16,131 nucleotides of DNA from an uncultured Oscillospiraceae bacterium. GTDB taxonomy: Bacteria > Bacillota > Clostridia > Oscillospirales > Oscillospiraceae. Location of the stretch: contig CAJTOM010000057.1 of the NCBI GenBank assembly GCA_910577915.1, forward strand, positions 305-16,435, given 5' to 3'. Position 1 is the stretch's first letter; every line of letters starts with the position of its first letter. Made by a program: the position numbers and the translations under genes. The notes below the pieces were generated by a model. That model was not told where the DNA came from and ran no database searches. It saw nothing but the letters and a program-made list of their open reading frames with translations. Of the stretch, positions 5,608 to 12,879 are shown piece after piece.

Positions 5608-6884
5608 AGGGAGGCCAATCCTCCGTCCACCAGTTTCTGCAGGGAGAGCAGCACCCCCAGCTTGGCGTGCTGCCAGGTGAGCCCGCCCTGGAAGTAGACG
5701 GCGTAGGGGGGGCGGATGGGGCCGTCGGCGCTCAGCTCGATGCTGCTGCCCTGGACGAAGGTGCCGGCGGCCATGATGACCTGGCTGTCGTAGCCCGGCA
5801 TGTCGCCGGGGACGGGGGCGGCGAAGCTGTCCACCGGCGCGGCGGCTTGGATGCCCGCGCAGAAGGCCCGCATGGCCGCCTCGCTGCCCAGCTCCACCGC
5901 CTGGATGATGTCGCAGCGGGCCTCTCCCGCGCCGGGAACGCAGCGAAAGCCCAGTCCCTCATAGAGGGCAGCGGCGAACACCGCACCCTTCAGCGCCCCC
6001 GCCACCACCGTGGGCGCCAGAAAGAAGCCCTGGTAGAAGGCCGGCAGGATGCCCAGGTTGGCCCCCACCTCCTGGCCCAGCCCCGGCGCGGAGAGCCGGT
6101 AGGCGCACCGGTCCACACAGGCCTGGGCGCCGCAGATGTACCCGCCGATGGGGGCAAGCCCGCCGCCGGGGTTCTTGATGAGGGAGCCCACCACCATGTC
6201 CGCCCCCACATCGGAGGGCTCCGCGGCGTCCACAAACTCGCCGTAGCAGTTGTCCACCATCACCAGCACGTCCGGCTTGAGACGCTTGCAGAAGGCGATC
6301 AGCTCCCCGATCTGGTTGATGGAGAAGGAGGGGCGGGTGGCGTAGCCCTTGCTGCGCTGGATGGTGATGAGCTTGGTTTTTTTGTGAATGGCGGCGCGGA
6401 TGGCGTCGTAGTCAAAGCCGCCGTCCGCCCGCAGGTCCGCCTGCCGGTAGGTGACCCCGTACTCCGCCAGGGAGCAGGGGCTGGGCCGGATGCCGATGAC
6501 CTCCTGGAGGGTGTCGTAGGGCAGCCCCACCGGCGAGAGGAGCTCGTCCCCCGGCAGAAGATTGGCGGACAGGGCCACGGTCAGCGCGTGGGTGCCGCAG
6601 GTGATCTGGGGCCGCACCAGGGCGGCCTGGGTGTGAAAAACGTCGGCGTAGACCCGCTCCAGCCGCTCCCGGCCGTCGTCGTCGTAGCCGTAGCCCGTGG
6701 TGGCGGCGAAGTGGTTGGCGCCCACCCGGTTTTTCTGCATGGCGGAGAGGACCTTGGCCTGGTTTAACTCCGCCGTCCGGTCGATCTGGCGGAAGCGGTC
6801 CGCCAGTCCGGCCAGCACCGCCTCCCCCCGGTCGAAGACGGCCCGGCTGAGGCCCATGGATTGGTATATTTCAAACAGCTCCAT
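5604..6884 (-). CDS. Methionine gamma-lyase family (YnbB-type) PLP protein
   Basis: A 426-residue PLP-dependent enzyme of the methionine gamma-lyase-like family (PF06838), which includes Bacillus YnbB and proteins once called aluminium resistance proteins. Fold type I features are visible: CGTHALTVAL for the cofactor phosphate region (about 96-105), MVDNCYGEF with the Asp that contacts the PLP ring (Asp211), and GSLIKNPGGGLAPIGGYI with the likely Schiff-base lysine Lys237. The characteristic N-terminal stretch NQAKVLSAMQKNRVGANHF is present. The reaction in vivo is not settled for this family; breaking down a sulfur amino acid is the usual inference. The start at 6884 has AAAGGAG at about nine bases; longer forms run into the promoter region. 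It is divergent from glnS and lies near luxS and mtnN, which supports a sulfur amino-acid link. Confidence 0.88.
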   Translation of the reverse strand: MELFEIYQSMGLSRAVFDRGEAVLAGLADRFRQIDRTAELNQAKVLSAMQKNRVGANHFAATTGYGYDDDGRERLERVYADVFHTQAALVRPQITCGTHALTVALSANLLPGDELLSPVGLPYDTLQEVIGIRPSPCSLAEYGVTYRQADLRADGGFDYDAIRAAIHKKTKLITIQRSKGYATRPSFSINQIGELIAFCKRLKPDVLVMVDNCYGEFVDAAEPSDVGADMVVGSLIKNPGGGLAPIGGYICGAQACVDRCAYRLSAPGLGQEVGANLGILPAFYQGFFLAPTVVAGALKGAVFAAALYEGLGFRCVPGAGEARCDIIQAVELGSEAAMRAFCAGIQAAAPVDSFAAPVPGDMPGYDSQVIMAAGTFVQGSSIELSADGPIRPPYAVYFQGGLTWQHAKLGVLLSLQKLVDGGLASL

Positions 6885-6922
6885 TGCGGCGTGCTCCTTT
6901 ATTATAAAAAAATGCCGGAAAA

Positions 6923-6951
6923 AGTGTACCATGGAAAAGCCTGGAATGCAA
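6923..6951 (-). promoter_or_regulatory. Predicted promoter of the PLP enzyme gene
   Basis: On the minus strand TTGCAT (6951-6946), a 17-bp spacer and TACACT (6928-6923), with TGG just before the -10 hexamer as in an extended -10. Leader about 30 nt. The left arm of an inverted repeat covers the -35. Confidence 0.45.
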
Positions 6952-6973
6952 GAGAATTTGAAAAATCTCTTGC
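6948..6973. promoter_or_regulatory. Inverted repeat between divergent promoters
   Basis: GCAAGAGA (6948-6955) and TCTCTTGC (6966-6973) are exact complements separated by 10 nt. The left arm overlaps the predicted -35 of the minus-strand PLP enzyme gene and the right arm overlaps the -35 of glnS. A dimeric regulator bound here could control both. No regulator gene lies alongside. Confidence 0.5.
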
Positions 6974-6998
6974 CTTTTTTCTGGATGTTTTGTATAAT
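6970..6998 (+). promoter_or_regulatory. Predicted sigma-A promoter of glnS
   Basis: TTGCCT (6970-6975), a 17-bp spacer and a perfect TATAAT (6993-6998). The leader of about 50 nt is too short for a T-box riboswitch, which many Firmicutes use for synthetase genes. Confidence 0.75.
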
Positions 6999-7053
6999 AC
7001 ACCGTACCTGTTTTTGGACAGGTTCCCAAAAAATCAGCGAGGAGCGTGACGGC

Positions 7054-8748
7054 ATGGCCGAGGAAATTATGACCCCCATCCCCGAGGAGGAGAGCAGGAA
7101 CTTTATTCACCAGTTCATCGACGAGGACATCGCGGAGGGCGGCCGGTTCCAGGGCATGGCCGTCCACACCCGTTTTCCCCCGGAGCCCAACGGCTACCTG
7201 CACATCGGCCACTGCAAAGCCCTGTGCATCGACTTCGGCACCGCCGAAAAGTACGGCGGCCTGTGCAATCTCCGCATGGACGACACCAACCCCTCCAAGG
7301 AGGACGTGGAGTATGTCCAGGCCATCCAGGAGGACATCCACTGGCTGGGCTTCGACTGGGGCGATAGGTTCTTCTACGCCTCCGACTACTTTGAGAGGAT
7401 GTACCAGTGCGCCGTGACCCTCATCCGGAAGGGCCTGGCCTACGTCTGCGAGCTGACGCCGGAACAGATGCGGGAGATGCGGGGGGACGTGAACGCCCCC
7501 GCCCAGTGCCCCTACCGGAACCGCCCGGCGGAGGAGAGCCTGGACCTCTTCGCCCGGATGCGCGCCGGGGAGTTCCCCGACGGCTCCATGACCCTCCGGG
7601 CCAAGATCGACCCCTCCAGCGGCAACTTCAACATGCGGGACCCCGTCATCTACCGCATCAGCCGCGCCCATCACCACCGCCAGGGGGACAAGTGGTGTAT
7701 CTATCCCATGTACGACTTCGCCCACCCCATTGAGGACGCCCTGGAGGGCATCACCCATTCCCTCTGCTCCCTGGAGTTCGAGGCCCACCGGCCCCTCTAC
7801 GACTGGGTGGTGGAGCACTGCGACCTGCCCGCCAGGCCCCGCCAGATCGAGTTTGCCCGCCTGGGCATCAACTACACCGTTATGAGCAAGCGCAAGCTCC
7901 GGACCCTGGTGGAGGAGGGCCGGGTCTCCGGCTGGGACGATCCCCGGATGCCCACCCTCTGCGGCCTGCGCCGCCGGGGCTACACGCCGGCCTCCGTCCG
8001 GAATTTCTGTGAGCGCATCGGCGTGGCCAAGGCCTCCAGCACCGTGGAGTTCGCCTTCCTGGAGCACTGCCTGCGGGAGGATCTGAACGAGACCGCCCGG
8101 CGGGTGATGGCGGTGATCCGCCCGGTGAAGCTGACCATCACCAACTACCCCGAGGGTCAGAGCGAGACCTTCCAGGTGGAGAACAACCCCAACCGCCCCG
8201 AGGACGGCGTGCGCGCCATCACCTTCTCCCGGGAGCTGTACGTGGAGGCGGAGGACTTTCTGGAGACCCCGGTGCCCAAGTACAAGCGCCTGTACCCCGG
8301 CGGCCCGGAATGCCGGCTGAAGGGGGCGTATCTCATCACCTGCACCGGCTGCAAAAAGGACGCGGCGGGGAACGTGACGGAGATTCTGGCCACCTACGAC
8401 CCCGAGAGCCGGGGCGGCAACCCCGCCGACGGCCGGAAGGTGAAGGGGGCCACCATCCACTGGGTGGACGCCGCCACGGCGGTGGACGCGGAGTGCCGCC
8501 TGTACGACAACCTGTTCACCGACCCCGCCCCCGACGCGGCGGACAAGGATTTCCTGGAGTGCCTGAACCCGGCCTCTCTGGAGACCGTCGCCGGCTGCAA
8601 GGTGGAGGCGGGCCTGGCCCAGGCGGAGGCGCCGGCCAGCTTCCAGTTCATGCGGGTGGGCTACTTCTGCCTGGACAGCCGGGACAGCAGGCCCGGACAT
8701 CTGGTGTTCAACCGCAGCGTCGGGCTGAAGGACAGCTTCAAGCTGTAG
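7054..8748 (+). CDS. glnS: Glutamine--tRNA ligase
   Basis: A 564-residue class I aminoacyl-tRNA synthetase that charges tRNA-Gln with glutamine in the cytoplasm. The N-terminus FPPEPNGYLHIGH carries the HIGH motif (50-53), and VMSKRKL holds the KMSKS equivalent (from Met277). The two beta-barrels of the GlnRS anticodon-binding region follow, with TNYPEG, VPKYKRLYPG and FNRSVGLKDSF near the end. Length is close to E. coli GlnRS (554). The GlnRS form is supported by RMDDTNP and by SLEFEAHRPLYDWVVEHC. The ATG at 7054 has GAGGAG nine bases upstream; longer frames run back into the divergent gene. Many Firmicutes lack GlnRS and make Gln-tRNA through GatCAB, so its presence is informative about lineage. 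It is a single gene, with its own promoter and terminator, between two minus-strand clusters. Confidence 0.96.
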   Translation: MAEEIMTPIPEEESRNFIHQFIDEDIAEGGRFQGMAVHTRFPPEPNGYLHIGHCKALCIDFGTAEKYGGLCNLRMDDTNPSKEDVEYVQAIQEDIHWLGFDWGDRFFYASDYFERMYQCAVTLIRKGLAYVCELTPEQMREMRGDVNAPAQCPYRNRPAEESLDLFARMRAGEFPDGSMTLRAKIDPSSGNFNMRDPVIYRISRAHHHRQGDKWCIYPMYDFAHPIEDALEGITHSLCSLEFEAHRPLYDWVVEHCDLPARPRQIEFARLGINYTVMSKRKLRTLVEEGRVSGWDDPRMPTLCGLRRRGYTPASVRNFCERIGVAKASSTVEFAFLEHCLREDLNETARRVMAVIRPVKLTITNYPEGQSETFQVENNPNRPEDGVRAITFSRELYVEAEDFLETPVPKYKRLYPGGPECRLKGAYLITCTGCKKDAAGNVTEILATYDPESRGGNPADGRKVKGATIHWVDAATAVDAECRLYDNLFTDPAPDAADKDFLECLNPASLETVAGCKVEAGLAQAEAPASFQFMRVGYFCLDSRDSRPGHLVFNRSVGLKDSFKL

Positions 8749-8768
8749 GGCAATAAACGGAATAAAAG

Positions 8769-8800
8769 CGGACCGGAGCGGCAGGCTCCGGTCCGTTTTT
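8769..8800 (+). terminator. Rho-independent terminator of glnS
   Basis: CGGACCGGAGC (8769-8779), 5-nt loop, GCTCCGGTCCG (8785-8795), then TTTTT. The AAAA at 8764-8767 may let it also stop minus-strand transcription from luxS, which ends eight bases away. Confidence 0.9.
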
Positions 8801-8807
8801 CATTCTT

Positions 8808-9266
8808 CTAGTACGCCAGCCGCTCCGCCGTCCAGCCGTCAATGACGCCCGCGAAGTAAGCGCACTGTTTTTTTGCCAGGTTCACGTCCAGGTTGATGTA
8901 GTTCCCGCACTCCACCGGGCTCTTTCCCGGCATGGGCCCGTCGAAGGCTGCGCCGGCGGCGAAGGTCTCCTTCACCAGGTCCACCGCGTCCGCGTCGGAC
9001 AGCCGCCGGCTGTCAACGAGCAGATAGAACCCGGTCTGGCAGCCCATGGGCCCGAAGTAGACCACGGCGTCCCTGGCCCGCCCGTTGCGCAGCAGGGTGG
9101 CGATGATGTGCTCCACGGAGTGCATCTCCGCGTTGCTCAGCAGATCGCCTGTGTTGGGCTTCTTGAAGCGCAGGTCAAAGGTGGTCACCTCCCCGTCCCT
9201 GCGGGAGAGGTACAGTCCGGGGACCAGCTTGTTGTGGTCCACCTGAAAACTGGCGATACGTTCCAT
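8808..9266 (-). CDS. luxS: S-ribosylhomocysteine lyase (AI-2 synthase)
   Basis: A 152-residue cytoplasmic metalloenzyme that splits S-ribosylhomocysteine into homocysteine and DPD, the precursor of autoinducer-2. Metal ligands are visible as His49 and His53 in HSVEH and Cys120 in PVECGNY, with Glu52 in the same motif. The catalytic Cys76 lies in GPMGCQTGFY. The N-terminal VDHNKLVPGLY is typical, and length is standard. The ATG at 9266 has AAAGGAG seven bases upstream; an upstream in-frame start would enter the intergenic gap without a signal. It is the last gene after mtnN and an ABC exporter on the same strand, 43 bp beyond the exporter stop. Together with mtnN it completes recycling of S-adenosylhomocysteine. 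Confidence 0.97.
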   Translation of the reverse strand: MERIASFQVDHNKLVPGLYLSRRDGEVTTFDLRFKKPNTGDLLSNAEMHSVEHIIATLLRNGRARDAVVYFGPMGCQTGFYLLVDSRRLSDADAVDLVKETFAAGAAFDGPMPGKSPVECGNYINLDVNLAKKQCAYFAGVIDGWTAERLAY

Positions 9267-9309
9267 AAGAGGACTCCTTTCAGCAGAAAGACACTGCTTG
9301 ATGCATGAT

Positions 9310-10899
9310 TTATTTTGCGCCGGTGTCGGGCGCACCGATCTGGATCACGCCGTCGAACCGCTCTAAATACTGCCGGTCCCAGTTGTGGGTGATGATCAGA
9401 ACCGTTTTTCCGGAAATATGCTGGAGCAGCTGTTCGATTTCTGCGGCCGTGTTTGGGTCAAGTCCGCTGGCCGGCTCGTCAAACAGCAGCACGGAGGCAG
9501 TGGAGCACAGGGCTCTTGCAATGGAAATCCGCGTCATCTCCCCGCCCGACAGCGCCTTGCCCCGGTCTCCGCCCGCCTGGGCGGACAGCAGCTCTTCCGG
9601 CAGCGCCGCTTGGAGCGCATGTTCCCTGGCGGGGGATTCCCCGCCGAAAAAGCTGATGTTTTCCAGCACGGTGCCCTCAAAGAGGAAGGTGCTCTGGGGG
9701 ACATAGAGGACATTTCGGTAGAGCTCCGGCAGGGAAACCTCCTGTATATCCACGCCTCCGATGGTGATCCTGCCGCCTCGCAACTCTGTAAAGCCCACCA
9801 GGGCGCGGGCCAGAGTGCTTTTTCCCATACCGGAGGCGCCGATAACGGCGTATGTCCCGCCCTGCTTGAGCCGGCAGGAGAAGTCCTGCAGGATGTCGCG
9901 CGCCCCGTAGCCCGCCGTCACATGCTCAAAGCAAATATCCCCATTGTGAAAGGCCCGCGTCCCCTGAGGGGGCGGCGTGGAGATCAAATCCAGAAGCTTC
10001 TGCCGGATGCCCTTGGTGGACAGGATGGACAGGATACAGGTGATCACCGTATTCAGTGGGGTAAAGGTATAATTGAGCAGCTGCGTGGAGGTGGTCAGCG
10101 CGCCGAAGCGCAGCTCGCCAACCGCCACAAAGTAGGCCGCTGCCGCCATGCAGATGATCTGGGCGATCATATTGATGGTGGTTGCGCCATAGGAGACAGC
10201 GGCATTGCACACGTCCCGCCCGCGCCGCTTTTCCTCCAGCGCCCGGTCCTCGTGCAGCAGACGGGAGATAAACACCTCCGCCTTAGAGAAGAACAGAATG
10301 GTGTCAAAGCCGCCGATCAGCTCCTTTCCCCTCTGCATGCAGCGGGCGCTCTGGTTGGAAAATGCGTCCTTGGCGCGCACCAGAAGCCTCCGGAACAGGC
10401 GGGAGGCGGCCTGGGGAACAGTGGATACCAGGGCGAAAATAACAAACAGCTTGACGCTGACCGTCATCAAAGCCGCCACACAGAATACGGTCTGAATCGT
10501 CAGATTGATGCTGCGCCACAGCGCGTCAAAGTAGTCGCGCTCCAGCAGATCCATATCCCCATAGAGCAGATTGAGGTAATAGGAGTCCGTCTGTCTGTGG
10601 AAGCTGGCCGCGCCCCGGGCCGCCAGAGCAGCGTACAGGTCCGCCTTGACGGCGCACAGGCAGCGCCCGGATAGGCTCTTGCGCAGGCGGATCTCCCCTA
10701 TGTACAGCACGTAGAGGGCGGCCAGGCATGCCACGCACTGGACGGAGCTTCGGACCAGCGCGTCCACCTGCCGGTCTACGGCGGCGTTGGTCATATGGCC
10801 CATGGCAAAGGAGAGCAGCACCTCGCACACGGCCCGGCTCACAGCCGTCAGGATTTCAAACAGGAGCAGGAGCTTATGCCGCTTGATATAGCGCAGCAT
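9310..10899 (-). CDS. ABC exporter (permease-ATPase) between mtnN and luxS
   Basis: A 529-residue ABC half-transporter, slightly short for the family, expected as a homodimer in the cytoplasmic membrane. Residues about 1-300 form the membrane domain, starting MLRYIKRHKLLLLFEILTA. The ATPase domain has Walker A GASGMGKST (354-362), signature LSGGE (450-454), Walker B LLFDE (catalytic Glu475), and a switch His in IITHNWD. The start at 10899 is separated from the mtnN stop by one base; an AAG/GGGG-rich stretch upstream is only a weak ribosome binding site, so coupling to mtnN is likely. By eye its DNA is less GC-rich and its third codon positions more mixed than in mtnN or luxS, which suggests a different origin. 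The substrate is unknown; location invites the idea of export linked to AI-2 or methylthio-nucleoside metabolism, but this is inference. Confidence 0.9.
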   Translation of the reverse strand: MLRYIKRHKLLLLFEILTAVSRAVCEVLLSFAMGHMTNAAVDRQVDALVRSSVQCVACLAALYVLYIGEIRLRKSLSGRCLCAVKADLYAALAARGAASFHRQTDSYYLNLLYGDMDLLERDYFDALWRSINLTIQTVFCVAALMTVSVKLFVIFALVSTVPQAASRLFRRLLVRAKDAFSNQSARCMQRGKELIGGFDTILFFSKAEVFISRLLHEDRALEEKRRGRDVCNAAVSYGATTINMIAQIICMAAAAYFVAVGELRFGALTTSTQLLNYTFTPLNTVITCILSILSTKGIRQKLLDLISTPPPQGTRAFHNGDICFEHVTAGYGARDILQDFSCRLKQGGTYAVIGASGMGKSTLARALVGFTELRGGRITIGGVDIQEVSLPELYRNVLYVPQSTFLFEGTVLENISFFGGESPAREHALQAALPEELLSAQAGGDRGKALSGGEMTRISIARALCSTASVLLFDEPASGLDPNTAAEIEQLLQHISGKTVLIITHNWDRQYLERFDGVIQIGAPDTGAK

Positions 10900-10900
10900 T

Positions 10901-11614
10901 CTACACTTCCCCGCTCCCGCGCGGCGGGCGTCCCGCGGCGTCCCGCAGCGCCCTGGCAAAGGGCACCACCACCCCATTCAGCTTCGCCATGGCCTCCCCG
11001 TAGTGGAAGTACTCATTGGCGTTATTCTCCTGGCACAGCCGGTCGGACACGGTCTTCAGCGCCGTAAATTTCACCCCGTTGCGCAGGCACACCTGGGCGA
11101 TGGCCCCGCCCTCCATCTCGCACAGGGCGGGGGAGAAGGTCTTGGCCACCCAGTTCGTCCGCTCCCCCCGGACCATGAACGTCTCGCCGGTGGCCACCTT
11201 GCCGGTGCAGAAGTCCACCCCCTGCTCCCGCAGGATGTCCGCCAGCCGCTCCGGCTCGTCGGTGGGGAACTCCACCCGGTTCACCGTGGACACCAGCCCG
11301 ATAGGGTCGCCCATGGCGGTGGTGTCCACGTCGTGCTGGACAAAGCAGTCCGCCAGCACCGTGGTCCCAATGGGCAGATCCAGAAAGCTCCCCGCCGCTC
11401 CGGCGTTGACGATCCAGTCGGGGTGGTAGCGGTCGATAAACAGCTGGGTGCTCATGGCGGCGTTCACCTTTCCCACGCCGCCCACGTAGGCCAGCAGCCC
11501 CGGCTCGATCTCATAGATGTCCGCGCCGCACACCGTCTCCAGCAGGCGGGCCTCCGCCGTCTTCAGAATGCTGCGGATCTCCCCCGGGAGGGCATAGGCA
11601 AGTCCAATGATCAT
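10901..11614 (-). CDS. mtnN: 5'-methylthioadenosine/S-adenosylhomocysteine nucleosidase
   Basis: A 237-residue cytoplasmic nucleosidase (MTAN, also called Pfs) that removes adenine from methylthioadenosine and S-adenosylhomocysteine. Residues match the E. coli enzyme well: Glu12 in ALPGEIRSI aligns with the catalytic Glu12, VNAGAAGSF with NTGSAGG, Met167 and Glu168 in LCEMEGGAIA with the ribose-binding pair, and Asp191 in TVSDRL with the catalytic Asp. The ATG at 11614 has AAAGGAGG seven bases upstream. It is first in the minus-strand group mtnN-ABC-luxS, with its own promoter, and provides the substrate of LuxS. The MTAN call is firm. Confidence 0.95.
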   Translation of the reverse strand: MIIGLAYALPGEIRSILKTAEARLLETVCGADIYEIEPGLLAYVGGVGKVNAAMSTQLFIDRYHPDWIVNAGAAGSFLDLPIGTTVLADCFVQHDVDTTAMGDPIGLVSTVNRVEFPTDEPERLADILREQGVDFCTGKVATGETFMVRGERTNWVAKTFSPALCEMEGGAIAQVCLRNGVKFTALKTVSDRLCQENNANEYFHYGEAMAKLNGVVVPFARALRDAAGRPPRGSGEV

Positions 11615-11645
11615 CTCGTCTCCTCCTTTGTGTTGCTTCCCCTCC

Positions 11646-11674
11646 ATTATAGCACAGGGGGGCTTGCTGGTAAA
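11646..11674 (-). promoter_or_regulatory. Predicted promoter of the mtnN group
   Basis: On the minus strand TTTACC (11674-11669), a 17-bp spacer and a perfect TATAAT (11651-11646) preceded by TGC, an extended -10. It would drive mtnN, the ABC exporter and luxS. Confidence 0.7.
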
Positions 11675-11680
11675 GCCAAA

Positions 11681-11705
11681 ATATTTATTGTAAATCGATA
11701 AATAT
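11681..11705. promoter_or_regulatory. AT-rich inverted repeat between divergent promoters
   Basis: ATATTTAT (11681-11688) and ATAAATAT (11698-11705) are exact complements with a 9-nt spacer. The repeat lies just upstream of the plus-strand -35 (11709) and between the two divergent promoters. Candidate operator, perhaps for the small XRE protein at 12257, although its AT content alone could produce symmetry by chance. Confidence 0.45.
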
Positions 11706-11708
11706 ATA

Positions 11709-11737
11709 TTGACAAACAGGAATTTAGCTGGTATGAT
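11709..11737 (+). promoter_or_regulatory. Near-consensus sigma-A promoter of the DUF2975 operon
   Basis: TTGACA (11709-11714), exactly 17 bp, TATGAT (11732-11737), then the ATG at 11768. This is the best promoter in the window, so without a repressor the operon should be strongly expressed. Confidence 0.85.
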
Positions 11738-11767
11738 CTGGCTATATTGAAGAGGGAGGACCTGACA

Positions 11768-12241
11768 ATGAAACGACTTGGCCTGGTGCGGACGCTGAAG
11801 GGCACCATTCTTTTTCTGGCGGCGATGGCGGTGCTGTGCTATGTGAAAATTTTTCCCGACGCCATTGTGGAGATGGGCCGGCAGAGCGCCGATGTATCCT
11901 GGCTGGTGACGCCGGGGGTGATCGCCGTCAGCGTCAGCGCGATTCCCATCGCCATCGCCTTGGGGCTGTTCTGGATGATCTGCACGGAGGTCGGCCGGGA
12001 CAACTCCTTCTGCTACAAAAACGCCAAGCTCCTCAGCGGCATCGGCTTCTGCGCCCTCATCGACACGGGCTACTGCGCGGTGGGGACGGTGACGCTGGAG
12101 CTGCTGGCGGGGGGACCTGTGTGGCTTCTGGGCATCGGGGTGTGCGTGGTGGGCCTGGCCATCGCCCTGGCGGCCTTCCTGCTCAGCCACCTGGTGCTGA
12201 AGGCCGCCGACCTGAAGGCGGAGAACGATCTGACCATCTGA
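11768..12241 (+). CDS. DUF2975-family membrane protein
   Basis: A 157-residue membrane protein with four predicted helices: GTILFLAAMAVLCYVKIF near the N-terminus, a second around GVIAVSVSAIPIAIALGLFW, a third around LLSGIGFCALIDTGYCAV, and a fourth around LLGIGVCVVGLAIALAAFLL. The middle CTEVGRDNSFCYKNAKLLSGIG segment is characteristic of DUF2975 (YoaS-like) proteins. The function of the family is unknown. The ATG at 11768 has GGAGG eight bases upstream; a TTG 21 bp earlier is rejected. It is followed after 15 bp by a YozG-like XRE regulator, the usual partner of DUF2975, which supports both calls. Confidence 0.85.
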   Translation: MKRLGLVRTLKGTILFLAAMAVLCYVKIFPDAIVEMGRQSADVSWLVTPGVIAVSVSAIPIAIALGLFWMICTEVGRDNSFCYKNAKLLSGIGFCALIDTGYCAVGTVTLELLAGGPVWLLGIGVCVVGLAIALAAFLLSHLVLKAADLKAENDLTI

Positions 12242-12256
12242 GGGAGGAGGAGCGGT

Positions 12257-12472
12257 ATGCCGATTATTGTGAATTTGGACGTGATGCTGGCCAAGCGGAA
12301 GATGACCCTCAGCCAGCTCTCCGGACAGGTGGACGTGACACTGGCCAACCTGTCCGTCCTGAAGACCAACAAGGCCAAGGCGGTGCGCTTCTCCACCCTG
12401 GAGGCCATCTGCAGGGCTCTGGACTGCCAGCCGGGGGACCTGCTGGAGTACACGGAGGAGGAGACACCGTGA
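12257..12472 (+). CDS. Small XRE regulator, YozG-like
   Basis: A 71-residue protein that is almost only a helix-turn-helix domain: MPIIVNLDVMLAKRKMTLSQL, the recognition region LANLSVLKTNKAKAVRFSTL, and ICRALDCQPGDLLEY. This is the short Cro/CI-type form found beside DUF2975 genes. It probably regulates this operon. The ATG has GGAGGAG a few bases upstream, and the gene follows the DUF2975 stop by 15 bp. Its stop overlaps the GTG start of the next gene (GTGA). Confidence 0.9.
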   Translation: MPIIVNLDVMLAKRKMTLSQLSGQVDVTLANLSVLKTNKAKAVRFSTLEAICRALDCQPGDLLEYTEEETP

Positions 12473-12879
12473 GAAGAGCCGCCGTCTGCCTGCTGCTGTG
12501 CCTGCTCACCGGGTGCCGCGCCCTGGCCGCGCCTGTCGTCCTGCCGGATCCGGCGGACGTGGTGGGGGTGACCGTCTCCGCCGGGGAGGGGCGCGCCGTC
12601 CGCCGGAGCGGGGACTATGCCGCCGTCCTGATCCGGGCCATGGAGGGCGCGCGCCCCACCTGCCGGGCCAGCATCCACGACGCCCCCGCCGTCCCCGGCG
12701 CCATACGGGTGGAGTTTCTCTTCAAAAGCGGCGGCAGCAGCCGGGTGTTCGTCTACACGGAGCAGGGCCGGGTCTGGCTGGAGCAGCCCTACCAGAGCGT
12801 CTGCGAGGCGGACGAGAAGCTGATGGCCCTGCTGGGGGAGGGGGACAGCCCCGACGCTGCAATAGGAGGAATGCCATGA
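12469..12879 (+). CDS. Small predicted lipoprotein
   Basis: A 136-residue protein translated from GTG at 12469, which overlaps the regulator stop, with GGAGGAG about seven bases upstream. The N-terminus is a lipoprotein signal: MRRAA, a hydrophobic stretch rich in Leu and Cys, and the lipobox LTGC with Cys16 as the lipid-anchor site. The mature part starts with an Ala/Pro stretch and PDPADVVGVTVSAGEG, then alternates short strands (RVEFLFKSGG, SRVFVYTEQGRVWLEQPY) and ends with a short helix. It somewhat resembles small lipoproteins of the DUF5301 type, but I cannot confirm the family. The frame is open far upstream, which hides the true start. The stop overlaps the next start (ATGA), so it belongs to the same operon. 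Confidence 0.8.
   Translation: MRRAAVCLLLCLLTGCRALAAPVVLPDPADVVGVTVSAGEGRAVRRSGDYAAVLIRAMEGARPTCRASIHDAPAVPGAIRVEFLFKSGGSSRVFVYTEQGRVWLEQPYQSVCEADEKLMALLGEGDSPDAAIGGMP

Noticed and set aside
6901..6906. TATAAT on the minus strand directly upstream of the PLP enzyme gene
   Set aside because: Transcription would begin inside the ribosome binding site, leaving no usable leader; a promoter further up fits better.
7000..7053. T-box riboswitch in the glnS leader
   Set aside because: Only about 50 nt separate the predicted transcription start from the ATG, too short for a T-box.
6871..8700. Long minus-strand open frame opposite glnS, 609 codons
   Set aside because: The composition (Gly, Val, His, Leu-rich, no domains) is that of an antisense shadow in GC-rich DNA; glnS on the other strand is certain.
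9385..10674. Long plus-strand open frame opposite the ABC exporter, 429 codons
   Set aside because: No ribosome binding site or domain; the exporter on the minus strand has all ATPase motifs.
11836..12468. Longer N-terminus for the lipoprotein frame
   Set aside because: It would run through DUF2975 and the XRE gene out of frame; the GTG at 12469 gives a proper lipoprotein signal.
12498..12875. Longer N-terminus for the DUF4173 protein
   Set aside because: It overlaps the lipoprotein gene in another frame; the ATG at 12876 has AGGAGG and the ATGA overlap.
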